This document shows, in pieces, positions 1 through 8,271 of a DNA stretch of 22,166 nt; position 1 is the first letter of the stretch, and the number at the start of each line of letters is the position of its first letter. The notes under the pieces are model-generated. The model saw only the letters and a program-made list of their open reading frames with translations, was not told where the DNA came from and searched no databases. The DNA lies in the NCBI GenBank assembly GCA_902478945.1, contig CABSMX010000027.1, positions 1 through 22,166 on the forward strand, given 5' to 3'. Origin of the DNA: an uncultured Collinsella sp. Its GTDB lineage: Bacteria > Actinomycetota > Coriobacteriia > Coriobacteriales > Coriobacteriaceae. The position numbers and the translations under genes were made by a program.

Positions 1-575
1 GCCGCATACGCCGACCTGAACTTCTGAGCGCTCGCATGCCGCGTCGGGCACATGAAGTTCGTGCAGTACGGCACCCAGCGCCGAGTTTGCGCCCGGTCGA
101 ATTTCCTCGAGCGTTACGGGATCGAGCGCCACCAGATTACGCGCCTTCGCATACAGCGTTACGCGTTTGCCCACTTCGTCGCTCCAACTCTCGGGGATGG
201 CGAAGCTCATGCGGAACTGTGCCGTGCAACCCGGTGCCAGCGCGGCGTTGCCGTTGTCGGCTACCAGCGGGTGCGTCGCAAAATGTGCGCCCAGCGCCTC
301 GAGCGCGTACTTCACGTGTGCCATGTCGTTGGCCGAAGCATCCTCGGCAAGCTCTGGATCGTAGATCGAAGCCATGCGTGCGTTCGCTCCGAATCCGATG
401 GATGCGCTGGAGAACGGCTGGCTGGAGCCCTCTCGGTACAGATCGATCGTGCCGGCGGTCAGCAAGGTGTTGCCGTCGTTTCGCACCGTGACCATAAAGG
501 ATTCGCCTGCCGCTCCGGGCACCACCGCGCCCGAGGTGGCGACCGCGCCCGTCGGAGTGCACACGCCACCAAGGG
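1..575 (-). pseudogene. 3' continuation of the frameshifted exported protein, runs off the left edge
   Basis: In the frame one base away from the main reading frame, about 190 codons without a stop run from about 575 to base 1. They begin GGVCTPTGAVATSG, directly after the last sensible residues of the upstream frame (HGIEVPL). The segment reads as an Ig-like or CARDB-like beta module (GESFMVTVRNDGNTLLTAGT) followed by SWSDEVGKRVTLYAKARN, normal for an extracellular beta-rich tail. Restoring one base in the plus-strand tract CCACCAAGGG at 567-576 would join the two frames as ...VPLGGV. The piece has no start or ribosome-binding site of its own, so it is the remainder of the gene at 459-4058 and not a separate gene. 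The stop lies outside the window. Confidence 0.75.
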
Positions 576-3500
576 CACTTCGATGCCGTGCAGCTCCGCC
601 TTGCTCTGCTCCGCGCTCACAATGTGCGTGGCGAGCGCGGAGAGCATGCCTCCCGACGTCAAAAAAGTCGTTATCTGATCGACGGGATGGTCCAGCTCGC
701 ACATCACGAACGGCTCCGTGAACAGATCGCCTGCCAAGGTGCTGGCGAAGATGCGGAAGTGCTTGCCCATCACTGCTACCGGGTTGCCTTCTTCGTCGTA
801 GGTTTGTCCCACCTTGCCATCGGTATTCTCTACATAGAGCACGCACCTGCCGTTGTTGCTTACGCTAAACGATGCCGGGCCACAGCCTGCGGCACCCACG
901 GGCTGCGTTGCAAATGCCGATGCGCCTCGCGTCCAAGTAATATGCTGCAGTTGCTCGTTGACGGTTGCCAAAAAGCCCGAATGTTGTGGCCACGGCACCG
1001 CACGGGGTACTGTGACATCTGGTGGCATAACGCCCCAGCCCGCAATGGACTGGCCGATCACGGCGTACGATGCGCAGCCGCAACCGTCTGCGGTCTCGTA
1101 CGCAACGGGCACCACCATTTTGCCGTTGATATTCTCGGGCTCGCCCAGCTCGATACTCGACGGTGCTTGCGGAAAGCGGAGAACTTGGCGGAACGTCAGG
1201 CTATCGCCCGAAACGCCCGACCACAGTGTGAAGCACTCCAGCGCAACCTCAGCCTCGCTGCCGAGCGCCTTCTCTGCGGTGGCTCCGCGGCGGTGGAGGT
1301 AGGCACCTGACAGGCGTCCGTCGACCAGCGTCTTGCCCACCGTGATACGCGGGCACTGCAGGCAATGGTAGTCATCCTCTTGCAGGCGGCCGCGCGAGAT
1401 GCTGCGCCACGACGTGTGCGACACCACGCGAACTCCGCCGTTGCTTATGCGCAGGCGCACAACGGACAGTATGCCGGATGTGCTCGCCGCTTCGAAAGGG
1501 GTGTTGTCGCCGTCGCGGCGCTCGCCGGAGACCAGCAGCACGTAGGCGTCTTGGTTTCCTCTTCCGTCCGTATATTCCACTACGTCGAAGTCGTAATCGT
1601 ATATGTCGTCGCGCTCCACGTCGTTCTCGCCAAACCCAAGGGGAAAGTCCACGGGCGTGGGAGCGGACCACGTGCCGTTTGCCTTTGTGTGCACCACCAG
1701 GCGCGAGCGGCCATTGTCGCCGTAGCGCACCGAGGCGATACGGAATAGGCACTCCACGCCGGCAATCATCGTTAGCTTCATGTGGGCTTCGCTGAGCACG
1801 CCGGAAAACAGCACGTTGTCGCTCGAGGGCTTGATGCCGCCACGCTCGTCCTCCGATACACCGGCTGAATTGGCGTTGGGGTCCGCAACGGCGTCCTTCG
1901 CCTGCCTGATATGGGTGTACGCATACATCGGCGCGGCGTTTTCGTCGTTCTCTATCAGTGCGTGGACGAAATGCTCGACCTGTCCCGTGTCGTCGCTTTC
2001 TGCATCCGCCTCGAGCTCAATGCGCGTGACCGCTTGATCCCAATCGCGCACGACAGGTGCGACGTTTACGGCAGTAGCCTTAACCTCGGCGCATGCGAGC
2101 AGCTCGGCGTTGGTGACGATGGTGGCCGATGCGATAAATTGAGGCACGCCGCCCGCCTTGATGTCGCCGGGCGTGCCGAAGCAGGCATCCAGCGTGTAAG
2201 GCGTATCTCCGCCCAATGCGAGTTCAGAGCGCTGGAGCACATACTGGTTGCCATTGTTCACCGACATATTCCACGAATCGAGGAGTGTGGGCCACGACCC
2301 CGACCAAGCCTTGGTGGTCCACTTGAACATTACGAACTGGAGTATCACATCGACATCGACGTCTGCACCTACGCGCAGTCGCGGAAGCTGGTGTCCATCT
2401 GCCTTCTCGTACCCAATGAACAGCGTGAGGGATGCGGCGCCGCGCACGGCAGACGAAGCGACGCCTGCAACGCCGGCGCCAAAGGTGACGGCAAGCCCGA
2501 TCTGGATGGTGAACGAGCCCGAGGTGTTTGAATAGTCGAGCGAAATGTTTTTAAAAAATGCCGCGCCGCTGCCGTGCGTGTGGGCACCCACGGCGAGCGC
2601 CAGCTTCGCCAGCACCCAGGGGTTGACGTTTAGGAAAAACGGCACCGGTCCTAGGGTAAACTGCTCGGTCCAATTGAGGTCGGTTCTTACCTGGAAGAGG
2701 GCCTTAATATTGCCAAATGCGGGATCGTTGTTGTCACCCCAGGTTTTGCCCACCCAGTCGTAGGCGAGCGATCCGTACAGCTGCGTGGCGATATCCATCG
2801 TGAACAGCAGTGTGCAATGGTGGCGAAGGAGCTTAGTGTTCCTTGGATCGGTGCCCGAACCGGCACTCATACTCTTGTACTGATTCCACTTCCCCTCCAT
2901 TTCGTCGAGGTAGCGGTTTGCCTGCTTGGCGCCCGACTCGCGTGGCGATTTCTTCCAGTATTCCGGATCCGGATTGCCCGAATCGTTCATGTAGCCGACC
3001 GGTTTGTATCCTCCGCCAAACAGTACGTACCCGGCAAACGAGAAATCGAACAGAATGGGGAACGATGGCATCCAGCACGTGAACTTATTGCCGCCGATGC
3101 CGGGAAATGCCGCGGGGAAATCAAACGGAGTTATCTCTTGGTCCATGGTGGTGGGAATGATGGTGGTCGAGCCCGATTCCGCCTTTGCGGCCGGCGCGGT
3201 GACAACGGCCATAGGGGATGAGAACGTGTAGGTTTTGCCCTGGTAGTCGAGCATAAAGCGCAGCTTGCACCCTTCCTCCAGAAGGCCCGAAGCTGCATCG
3301 AGGAACGTGTCTTCAAGCGTGAACGTCGCCAGATTATCCGCGCCCGATGCGCTGGCCTTGATCTGGCCGATCTGCGTGACGGTTTCGGTTGAGCTGCCCG
3401 CAGCGGGCATCACTTTATTGATGTGCAACGTTGCCTGCCCGCCCTGCGGCAGATGGGCCTGCACGGTAAAAGCGTGCGTGTCGGGCTGGTCGTTTGCTGC

Positions 3501-4058
3501 TTCGTCCGCTGGCATTGCCATAAACGTGGCGTCGGCGTACTGGATGTCCCATTCGTCGAACGTGAGCTGTCGAAAGTACGGCTCGCCATCGGAGAGCGGA
3601 CGTGTGGGTGCGGTAATAGCGGTGCCGCCCTGGATACGCGCAAGGGGAATCTCGACATCGCGGTAGCCTGCCATGCTAATGGAGATGCCGCCGTTAAAGT
3701 CGTACGCGTCGAGAAGCGTTGCCTCGTCCACGTAGCCTTCTGAAAGAGGGGCGACCTCAAAGATGGCCGTGCCTTCGTCATCGGTCGTGGCGGTGAGCTG
3801 CTTGCCTGCGGCATAGCGCGATATGAGCGTGACCTGGGCACCCGTGATGGGCGTATTCTTGTTGGCGACGTCGACCACGACCACACCAAACATGGTGCGC
3901 GAGAGCACCAAGACCTTGAAGGGATCATCTTCGTCGGCGTATGCCTCGGCGGGGGCGAACGGCAATATGAAGGCGTTTGCGCTTTCCGGCACGCGCGGCA
4001 ACATAATGCTCGCCAGCGAGGACGCTCCGGCAACAAGTAACGAACGGCGATCAAGCAT
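459..4058 (-). CDS. very large exported protein with Tat-like signal, frameshifted near its 3' part
   Basis: This frame encodes about 1199 residues from the ATG at 4058. I chose that start because GGGAG lies a few bases upstream and because the protein then opens with a twin-arginine-like signal: MLDRRSLLVAG, a hydrophobic stretch to about residue 20, and a possible signal peptidase site after Ala-Asn-Ala near residue 29. Residues of about 45-140 resemble a carboxypeptidase-regulatory or Ig-like beta module (VVVDVANKNTPITGAQVTL). The middle is rich in Trp, Tyr and Gly, and the later part reads like repeated beta-strand segments. No catalytic motif is recognised. The frame loses coding character after EVPL (about 574) and reaches a stop at 459 through a basic, Arg-rich tail, while the adjacent frame continues sensibly to the window edge. 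The gene therefore appears broken by a one-base deletion. The LuxR-type gene upstream on the same strand may control it. The function is unknown; a surface or secreted role is inferred. Confidence 0.7.
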   Translation of the reverse strand: MLDRRSLLVAGASSLASIMLPRVPESANAFILPFAPAEAYADEDDPFKVLVLSRTMFGVVVVDVANKNTPITGAQVTLISRYAAGKQLTATTDDEGTAIFEVAPLSEGYVDEATLLDAYDFNGGISISMAGYRDVEIPLARIQGGTAITAPTRPLSDGEPYFRQLTFDEWDIQYADATFMAMPADEAANDQPDTHAFTVQAHLPQGGQATLHINKVMPAAGSSTETVTQIGQIKASASGADNLATFTLEDTFLDAASGLLEEGCKLRFMLDYQGKTYTFSSPMAVVTAPAAKAESGSTTIIPTTMDQEITPFDFPAAFPGIGGNKFTCWMPSFPILFDFSFAGYVLFGGGYKPVGYMNDSGNPDPEYWKKSPRESGAKQANRYLDEMEGKWNQYKSMSAGSGTDPRNTKLLRHHCTLLFTMDIATQLYGSLAYDWVGKTWGDNNDPAFGNIKALFQVRTDLNWTEQFTLGPVPFFLNVNPWVLAKLALAVGAHTHGSGAAFFKNISLDYSNTSGSFTIQIGLAVTFGAGVAGVASSAVRGAASLTLFIGYEKADGHQLPRLRVGADVDVDVILQFVMFKWTTKAWSGSWPTLLDSWNMSVNNGNQYVLQRSELALGGDTPYTLDACFGTPGDIKAGGVPQFIASATIVTNAELLACAEVKATAVNVAPVVRDWDQAVTRIELEADAESDDTGQVEHFVHALIENDENAAPMYAYTHIRQAKDAVADPNANSAGVSEDERGGIKPSSDNVLFSGVLSEAHMKLTMIAGVECLFRIASVRYGDNGRSRLVVHTKANGTWSAPTPVDFPLGFGENDVERDDIYDYDFDVVEYTDGRGNQDAYVLLVSGERRDGDNTPFEAASTSGILSVVRLRISNGGVRVVSHTSWRSISRGRLQEDDYHCLQCPRITVGKTLVDGRLSGAYLHRRGATAEKALGSEAEVALECFTLWSGVSGDSLTFRQVLRFPQAPSSIELGEPENINGKMVVPVAYETADGCGCASYAVIGQSIAGWGVMPPDVTVPRAVPWPQHSGFLATVNEQLQHITWTRGASAFATQPVGAAGCGPASFSVSNNGRCVLYVENTDGKVGQTYDEEGNPVAVMGKHFRIFASTLAGDLFTEPFVMCELDHPVDQITTFLTSGGMLSALATHIVSAEQSKAELHGIEVPLVACALRRARSPPRARWCPERQANPLWSRCETTATPC

Positions 4059-4214
4059 CTTTGGCTCCCATCCCGCAGGTATCGGTGGAAATAATCCAAT
4101 TTTGCGAGAAGGCATCCTGTCACGGTAGTGCCGTCCGAGGGCCAAAATGTCCAATTTGAGCGAGCGAAGCGCCGGGGCTCCGGGGCGCACGTGCCGCGCT
4201 AGGCAGTCTGGCCG

Positions 4215-5219
4215 CTAACGCAGCATATGCGCGACCAGTTCGGTGCGCGTGCCGATGCCAAGCTTTGCATACACGTTGGACAGTCGATTTTTAACGGTAC
4301 CTGGCGACACGCCCATGTGGCGTGCGATTTCGGCGTTGGTCCATCCGCGGCAGGCGAGCATGGCCATGGTGAACTCCGTGGTCGTTAAATCGTCGGCAAC
4401 GTCCTCGCCCGAATCGGGGTTGTGGATGCGCCGCCAGCCGTAGCTGAATCGATACGTAATCTCGATGATACGTGCGAAATCGTCAGGGTATTGCGATTTT
4501 AGGCATGCCTCGATGAGCCCCTGCAAAAGGCCGTGGTGCTCGCCAATGAGCTCGATAAGGCCGTCGGGGCGCGCAATGTTCCAAGCGGCTCCGAAGTGCG
4601 TTTTTGCGGCGTCGACGTCTTTGAGACTCATGCATGCCATGGAAGCTGCCAGGTGCAGGAACAGTTCCGAGATCGGATAGCTCCCCTGTTTCATGATCAG
4701 GGCGTTTTCCGCCATGCCCAGACTGCGGCCATATTCGCCGCGCAGGTACAGGGCATGCGCCATCACGTAGCTGGCGAACGGGCGCAGGCCTTCGGGCAGA
4801 TGCGCCGCAAGCGGATAAAACTCTTCGGCGGAATACGGGGAAGGCAAGTGCAGCAGGACGCTCGCGGCCGAGGCGAACAGGATATGCGTGGCGTGGACGG
4901 CGGGCGACTCCTCGTCAGCCGGCGTATCGAGGATGCCAGCAAGGCACCGGCGGGCGTCGGCGATACGGTTGAGCGACAGACTGGCATATCCGCAGATAAA
5001 GCATGCGGAATAGCGCAGTGCGGGGTCGGTGGCGTCAAGATAGGGGCGTGCTGTCTCGGCGGCGAGGGTGGCCTGTCCGCGAAAGTACAGCGCTTCTGCC
5101 GTGGCGATGGTGCGTGAATCGGGGTCGGAAATGCCTGCAACCGCAGCGTCAATCTGCCCCGGCACAAAGGCAGTGCACATCAACGGCATGGGAACGCATG
5201 GGTAGCCATCGCAGTCCAT
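4215..5219 (-). CDS. LuxR-family transcriptional regulator (C-terminal HTH)
   Basis: The protein has 334 residues. The start at 5219 (MDCDGYP) has GGGAG about eight bases upstream; earlier in-frame ATGs would overlap the kinase gene and give a basic, non-coding-looking leader. The last 59 residues are a GerE/LuxR helix-turn-helix: LTTTEFTMAMLACRGWTNAEIARHMG, then SPGTVKNRLSNVYAKLGIGTR, with the typical spacing. The first 270 residues are mostly helical, Ala- and Leu-rich and TPR-like (ALRYSACFICGYASLSLNRIADARRCL), with no PAS or receiver domain, so the signal is unknown. The gene lies 68 bases after the sensor kinase and 156 bases before the large exported protein, all on the same strand. Its target could be the exported protein gene; this is inferred from position only. 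Confidence 0.85.
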   Translation of the reverse strand: MDCDGYPCVPMPLMCTAFVPGQIDAAVAGISDPDSRTIATAEALYFRGQATLAAETARPYLDATDPALRYSACFICGYASLSLNRIADARRCLAGILDTPADEESPAVHATHILFASAASVLLHLPSPYSAEEFYPLAAHLPEGLRPFASYVMAHALYLRGEYGRSLGMAENALIMKQGSYPISELFLHLAASMACMSLKDVDAAKTHFGAAWNIARPDGLIELIGEHHGLLQGLIEACLKSQYPDDFARIIEITYRFSYGWRRIHNPDSGEDVADDLTTTEFTMAMLACRGWTNAEIARHMGVSPGTVKNRLSNVYAKLGIGTRTELVAHMLR

Positions 5220-5287
5220 CTTCCATCTCCCAACAGCTGGCAACAATAGCAGCAATTGTACTCCTGTTGCTCGGGACCCCTTTCGTT

Positions 5288-6439
5288 TTACTGCTCGGTT
5301 GACGCTGCGGATCGTTTTGGAAGGCTTACGAGCATGGTGGTCCCGTTCTCGGAACTTGTTTCGACCTCTACTGTGCCACCGTGAAGAGCTGCAATCTCCC
5401 AAACGAGCGCTAGTCCGAGTCCTGCGCCGCCGTATGCCCTGCTGCGGGATTTGTCTAGACGAAAGAACGGTTGGAAGATGCTCTCACGGTACTGCTTGGG
5501 TATTCCCGGGCCCTCATCTTTGACTCGCAGGAGCACGTGGCTGTCGCTGTCGCTGATGGAGACATTGACAGTCGAGCCGGAGCGACTGTAACGGATGGCG
5601 TTTTCGGCCAGGTTGAACACCAACCGATAGAGGAGCGTGTCGCTCCCGATTACTAAAGCGTCTCCAACACAATTGAGGGCTATGCCCTTATTATCGGCAA
5701 GTGGCGCAAGGTCGGTGAGGACCTCTTCGGACAAGGGACCAAGTTCAACATCGTCCTCGCAAGGAACGCTGCGGAGCTCACTCATCTCGAGCAATACCTT
5801 GGTCATTCGAGACATGCGCTCGGTTTGTTCTTGTAGCAGGTCGAGCAGCTCGGCTGTTTCGGGTTGCAAACCGGAGTGCTCGGAGATGAATAGTTCAATC
5901 TGTGCTTGCATAAGGGCGAGCGGGGTGCGCAGCTCGTGTGCGGCGTTGCCGGTAAACTGACGCTGTGCAGAGAACCCTTCGCCAAGACGGGCGATCATGT
6001 CGTTGAAAGAGGCGCTGCATCGTTGTAGCTCGATGGGCACATCTTCACTGAGCCTGATTTCGCTTAGGTTGTCAGGCTGCACACGCTCGACCTGGGCCGC
6101 AAAAGCCCGTAGCGGTTTGAGTGCACGGCCGCTCACAAAGTATGCCAGCGCGCCGCCAAGGAGTGTGACTCCAGCCGTGATGTACCAGGCTGTCGTGCCA
6201 AAAGACTCCTGTGCGTCGTTTACGACGATCGTGACCTCGTCATCGAGGCTCTCCTTCGTTGGGTCAAACGCCTGAGGTGCATCTACGCCGGCTGCGCTAA
6301 GGGCCGAGATGTCGCTGCCGATAGCATCCATGTAGCGCATGCCCGTATAGCCGACCAGACAGTTCGTCAGCACGCATGCCGCACACGTCAGCAGTGCCGT
6401 CATAATCGTTATGCGCCATTGCAGCGAAAGCCTTTTCAT
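5288..6439 (-). CDS. two-component sensor histidine kinase
   Basis: The protein has 383 residues. Membrane segments lie at about 10-32 and 85-104 and enclose a short extracytoplasmic loop of roughly 50 residues. A HAMP-like linker follows (SGRALKPLRAFAAQVERV), then HisKA with the phospho-acceptor His168 (NAAHELRTPLALM) and HATPase_c with the N box near 276-280 (NLAENAIRYS), G1 DEGPGIP near 308 and G2 GGAGLGLALV near 337. All kinase motifs are intact. The first membrane segment is unusually Cys-rich (Cys19, Cys22, Cys27, including a CAAC). The start overlaps the stop of the response regulator gene by ATGA, so the pair is translationally coupled. The signal is unknown; the small outer loop suggests sensing at or within the membrane. 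Confidence 0.95.
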   Translation of the reverse strand: MKRLSLQWRITIMTALLTCAACVLTNCLVGYTGMRYMDAIGSDISALSAAGVDAPQAFDPTKESLDDEVTIVVNDAQESFGTTAWYITAGVTLLGGALAYFVSGRALKPLRAFAAQVERVQPDNLSEIRLSEDVPIELQRCSASFNDMIARLGEGFSAQRQFTGNAAHELRTPLALMQAQIELFISEHSGLQPETAELLDLLQEQTERMSRMTKVLLEMSELRSVPCEDDVELGPLSEEVLTDLAPLADNKGIALNCVGDALVIGSDTLLYRLVFNLAENAIRYSRSGSTVNVSISDSDSHVLLRVKDEGPGIPKQYRESIFQPFFRLDKSRSRAYGGAGLGLALVWEIAALHGGTVEVETSSENGTTMLVSLPKRSAASTEQ

Positions 6440-7110
6440 TCGCTATCCTCCATAACGTAGCCCTCTCCAATCCGATTGCGAATCGGGTCGTATCCCAAAG
6501 CGCTGCGTAGCTTTTTGCGGAGTGACGAGATGTGAACGCGGGTTGCGTTGCTAAAGCTGTTCACGCTGCTATCCCAAACGTGCTCGATAAGCTCCTCTTG
6601 GCTTACCGGTCGCCCCTGATTAAGCATCAGGTATTCCAAGATTCCCGTTTCCTTGCGTGTAAGAGATAGAGCCTCACTGTCCACGGAGGCGATGCGCGCC
6701 TTGGTGTCAAAGCTGAGCTTTCCGCAGGCTAATACTATGTCGCTTTGTGCGAAGCGCCTGAGGGTAAGGCTGCGGATCCTTGCCGCAAGTTCGTCCAGAT
6801 GAAACGGCTTGGTGAGGTAATCGTTGGCGCCGGCATCGAGTCCGGCGACTTTATCGGATACTTCGCCACGCGCGGACAGAATCAGTACCTTAGTCTCGCA
6901 ATCGGTTTTCCTAAGTTCCCTGAGCACGGTCATGCCATCGATACGGGGAAGGTTGAGGTCGAGTACCACGAGGTCAAAGACTTCGACGCCCAGCAGGTCG
7001 AGCGCCTCCTGTCCGTCGTGGCAGCAGTCGACGCTGTACGCCAAGTTTCGCAAGCTGCGCGCGATTGCATCGCACAGTGCTCGCTCGTCTTCGACGATCA
7101 AAATACGCAT
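6436..7110 (-). CDS. OmpR/PhoB-family response regulator
   Basis: The protein has 224 residues. It starts at 7110 (MRILIVEDE), with AAGGAG seven bases upstream; a longer in-frame start at 7128 would place that ribosome-binding site inside the gene. The receiver domain has the acidic pocket at Glu7/Asp8, phospho-acceptor Asp51 (VVLDLNLPRIDG) and Lys101 (YLTKPF). The C-terminal half is a winged helix of the OmpR type (LSLTRKETGILEYLMLNQG, then EELIEHVWD and TRVHISSLRKKL). It is the first gene of the minus-strand set and diverges from the thiol-redox operon across a gap of about 90 bases, so it could act on either side. The target genes are not known. Confidence 0.95.
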   Translation of the reverse strand: MRILIVEDERALCDAIARSLRNLAYSVDCCHDGQEALDLLGVEVFDLVVLDLNLPRIDGMTVLRELRKTDCETKVLILSARGEVSDKVAGLDAGANDYLTKPFHLDELAARIRSLTLRRFAQSDIVLACGKLSFDTKARIASVDSEALSLTRKETGILEYLMLNQGRPVSQEELIEHVWDSSVNSFSNATRVHISSLRKKLRSALGYDPIRNRIGEGYVMEDSE

Positions 7111-7200
7111 AACAGTCTCCTTGCACATTCCAAATCGCGCTTAACACGGATTTTATAGTCGATATGGTCCAATGGTCGCGTAACGAAAGGAGTGGTTGGG
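7111..7200. promoter_or_regulatory. divergent intergenic region between the two-component system and the redox operon
   Basis: The 90 bases separate two divergent start codons, so promoters in both directions are expected. On the minus strand a TATAAAAT -10-like element sits at 7150-7157, without a convincing -35 at standard spacing. On the plus strand TTAACA (7141-7146) and TATGGT (7163-7168) have 16 bases between them and could drive the redox operon. The assignments are weak and rest on base patterns alone. Confidence 0.3.
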
Positions 7201-7347
7201 TTGTTCAAAGCGGTAAAACCCGTGGTACAGGTCGCTTTGTTGATCGTCGGAATTGCCATGGTGTGCTTTGGTGTTATGCGTGGCGAGGCGGATGCCGTGC
7301 TGGCCAAAGCGATTAGGCTGTGCTTGGAGTGTATCGGAATTGGATAA
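7201..7347 (+). CDS. CD1871A-type small CXXC-motif membrane protein
   Basis: A 48-residue protein with a TTG start. AAAGGAG lies eight bases upstream of the TTG at 7201. After a short basic N-terminus (FKAVKPVVQ) there is one hydrophobic segment at about 10-26 (VALLIVGIAMVCFGVMRGE), then VLAKAIRLCLECIGIG, ending with a CLEC pair three or four residues before the stop. The layout of one span, an RGE-type turn, an amphipathic helix and a C-terminal CXXC followed by IGIG is what I know as the CD1871A family of very small CXXC proteins in clostridia and related bacteria; I recall this resemblance and did not search it. Its stop overlaps the start of the 4Fe-4S protein. A role as a thiol relay or accessory subunit of that protein is inferred. 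Confidence 0.8.
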   Translation: MFKAVKPVVQVALLIVGIAMVCFGVMRGEADAVLAKAIRLCLECIGIG

Positions 7348-8242
7348 AAGAGAAAACACCGCGTCGCATGTTTTGGCCCGATTTCGCGGATTCATTCAGG
7401 CGGCGGCGACGCTGGTCACCAATATTCACCTGCCAAACTTTGCCAAAGGAAGCATCTATCAGGGCGCGGGAAAAACAGTCTGCGTACCTGGACTTAATTG
7501 CTATTCGTGCCCCGCGGCATCGGGTGCGTGCCCCATCGGGTCGTTCCAGTCGGTGGTAGGTTCATCCAAGTTCAACTTTTCTTACTATGTTACCGGTACG
7601 CTCATTTTGCTCGGCGTGCTGCTGGGACGCTTTGTATGCGGCTTTCTGTGCCCGTTTGGCTGGCTGCAGGAGCTGCTTCATAAGATTCCCGGCAAAAAGT
7701 TCTCCACGAAAAAGCTCAAGCCGCTCACATACATCAAGTACGTCGTGCTGCTGTTTGCTGTGGTGCTGCTGCCCGTCTTGGTGGTTAACGACGTGGGCAT
7801 GGGCGACCCGTTCTTTTGTAAGTACATCTGTCCACAGGGTGTGCTCGAGGGCGCCATTCCGCTGGCCATCGCCAATGCCGGCATTCGATCTGCGTTGGGA
7901 CATCTCTTTACTTGGAAACTTGCCGTTCTCATTGCCGTGGTAGTGCTGAGCGTTTTGTTCTACCGCCCCTTCTGCAAATGGATTTGTCCACTCGGCGCAT
8001 TCTATGCGCTCATGAATAGGGTGTCCCTACTGGGGATTCGGGTTGACGCATGCAAATGTGTCTCGTGCGGCAAGTGCTCAAAGGTTTGCCAGATGGACGT
8101 TGATGTGGTCCGCGCGCCCAATCATGCCGAATGTATCCGGTGCGGAAAGTGCATCGGGGCCTGTCCTGTCGATGCCATCAGCTATCGCTATGGCCTGGAT
8201 GTGTCGGCGGAAAAGCTTCCCTTGACCGCCGATAAAAAGTAA
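7340..8242 (+). CDS. polytopic 4Fe-4S membrane protein (NapH/NosR/YccM-like)
   Basis: The protein has 300 residues. The TTG start at 7340 overlaps the stop of the small CXXC gene (TTGGATAA); no ATG or GTG sits in a sensible place, and earlier in-frame codons lie inside that gene. An N-terminal Cys cluster (Cys48, Cys54, Cys57, Cys64; NCYSCPAASGACPIG) is followed by membrane spans, each with a CxxxCP signature: FVCGFLCPFGW (100, 104), FFCKYICPQG (160, 164) and FCKWICPLGA (212, 216). Two C-terminal ferredoxin-type 4Fe-4S sites follow: CVSCGKCSKVC near 240-250 and CIRCGKCIGACP near 265-276. Proteins of this family pass electrons between membrane, quinone or cytoplasmic ferredoxin pools and outer-face partners. 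The partner here is most likely the thioredoxin lipoprotein encoded next. Confidence 0.9.
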   Translation: MDKRENTASHVLARFRGFIQAAATLVTNIHLPNFAKGSIYQGAGKTVCVPGLNCYSCPAASGACPIGSFQSVVGSSKFNFSYYVTGTLILLGVLLGRFVCGFLCPFGWLQELLHKIPGKKFSTKKLKPLTYIKYVVLLFAVVLLPVLVVNDVGMGDPFFCKYICPQGVLEGAIPLAIANAGIRSALGHLFTWKLAVLIAVVVLSVLFYRPFCKWICPLGAFYALMNRVSLLGIRVDACKCVSCGKCSKVCQMDVDVVRAPNHAECIRCGKCIGACPVDAISYRYGLDVSAEKLPLTADKK

Positions 8243-8271
8243 ACAAGCTTCGACAAAACGGAGGAATGACT

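Noticed and set aside
137..562. 141-codon minus-strand frame at the left edge
   Set aside because: Its Arg/His-rich product has no sense; the third frame over the same bases continues the exported protein.
5220..5402. N-terminal extension of the LuxR-type protein
   Set aside because: It would overlap the kinase gene and gives a basic leader with no homology; the start at 5219 has a ribosome-binding site.
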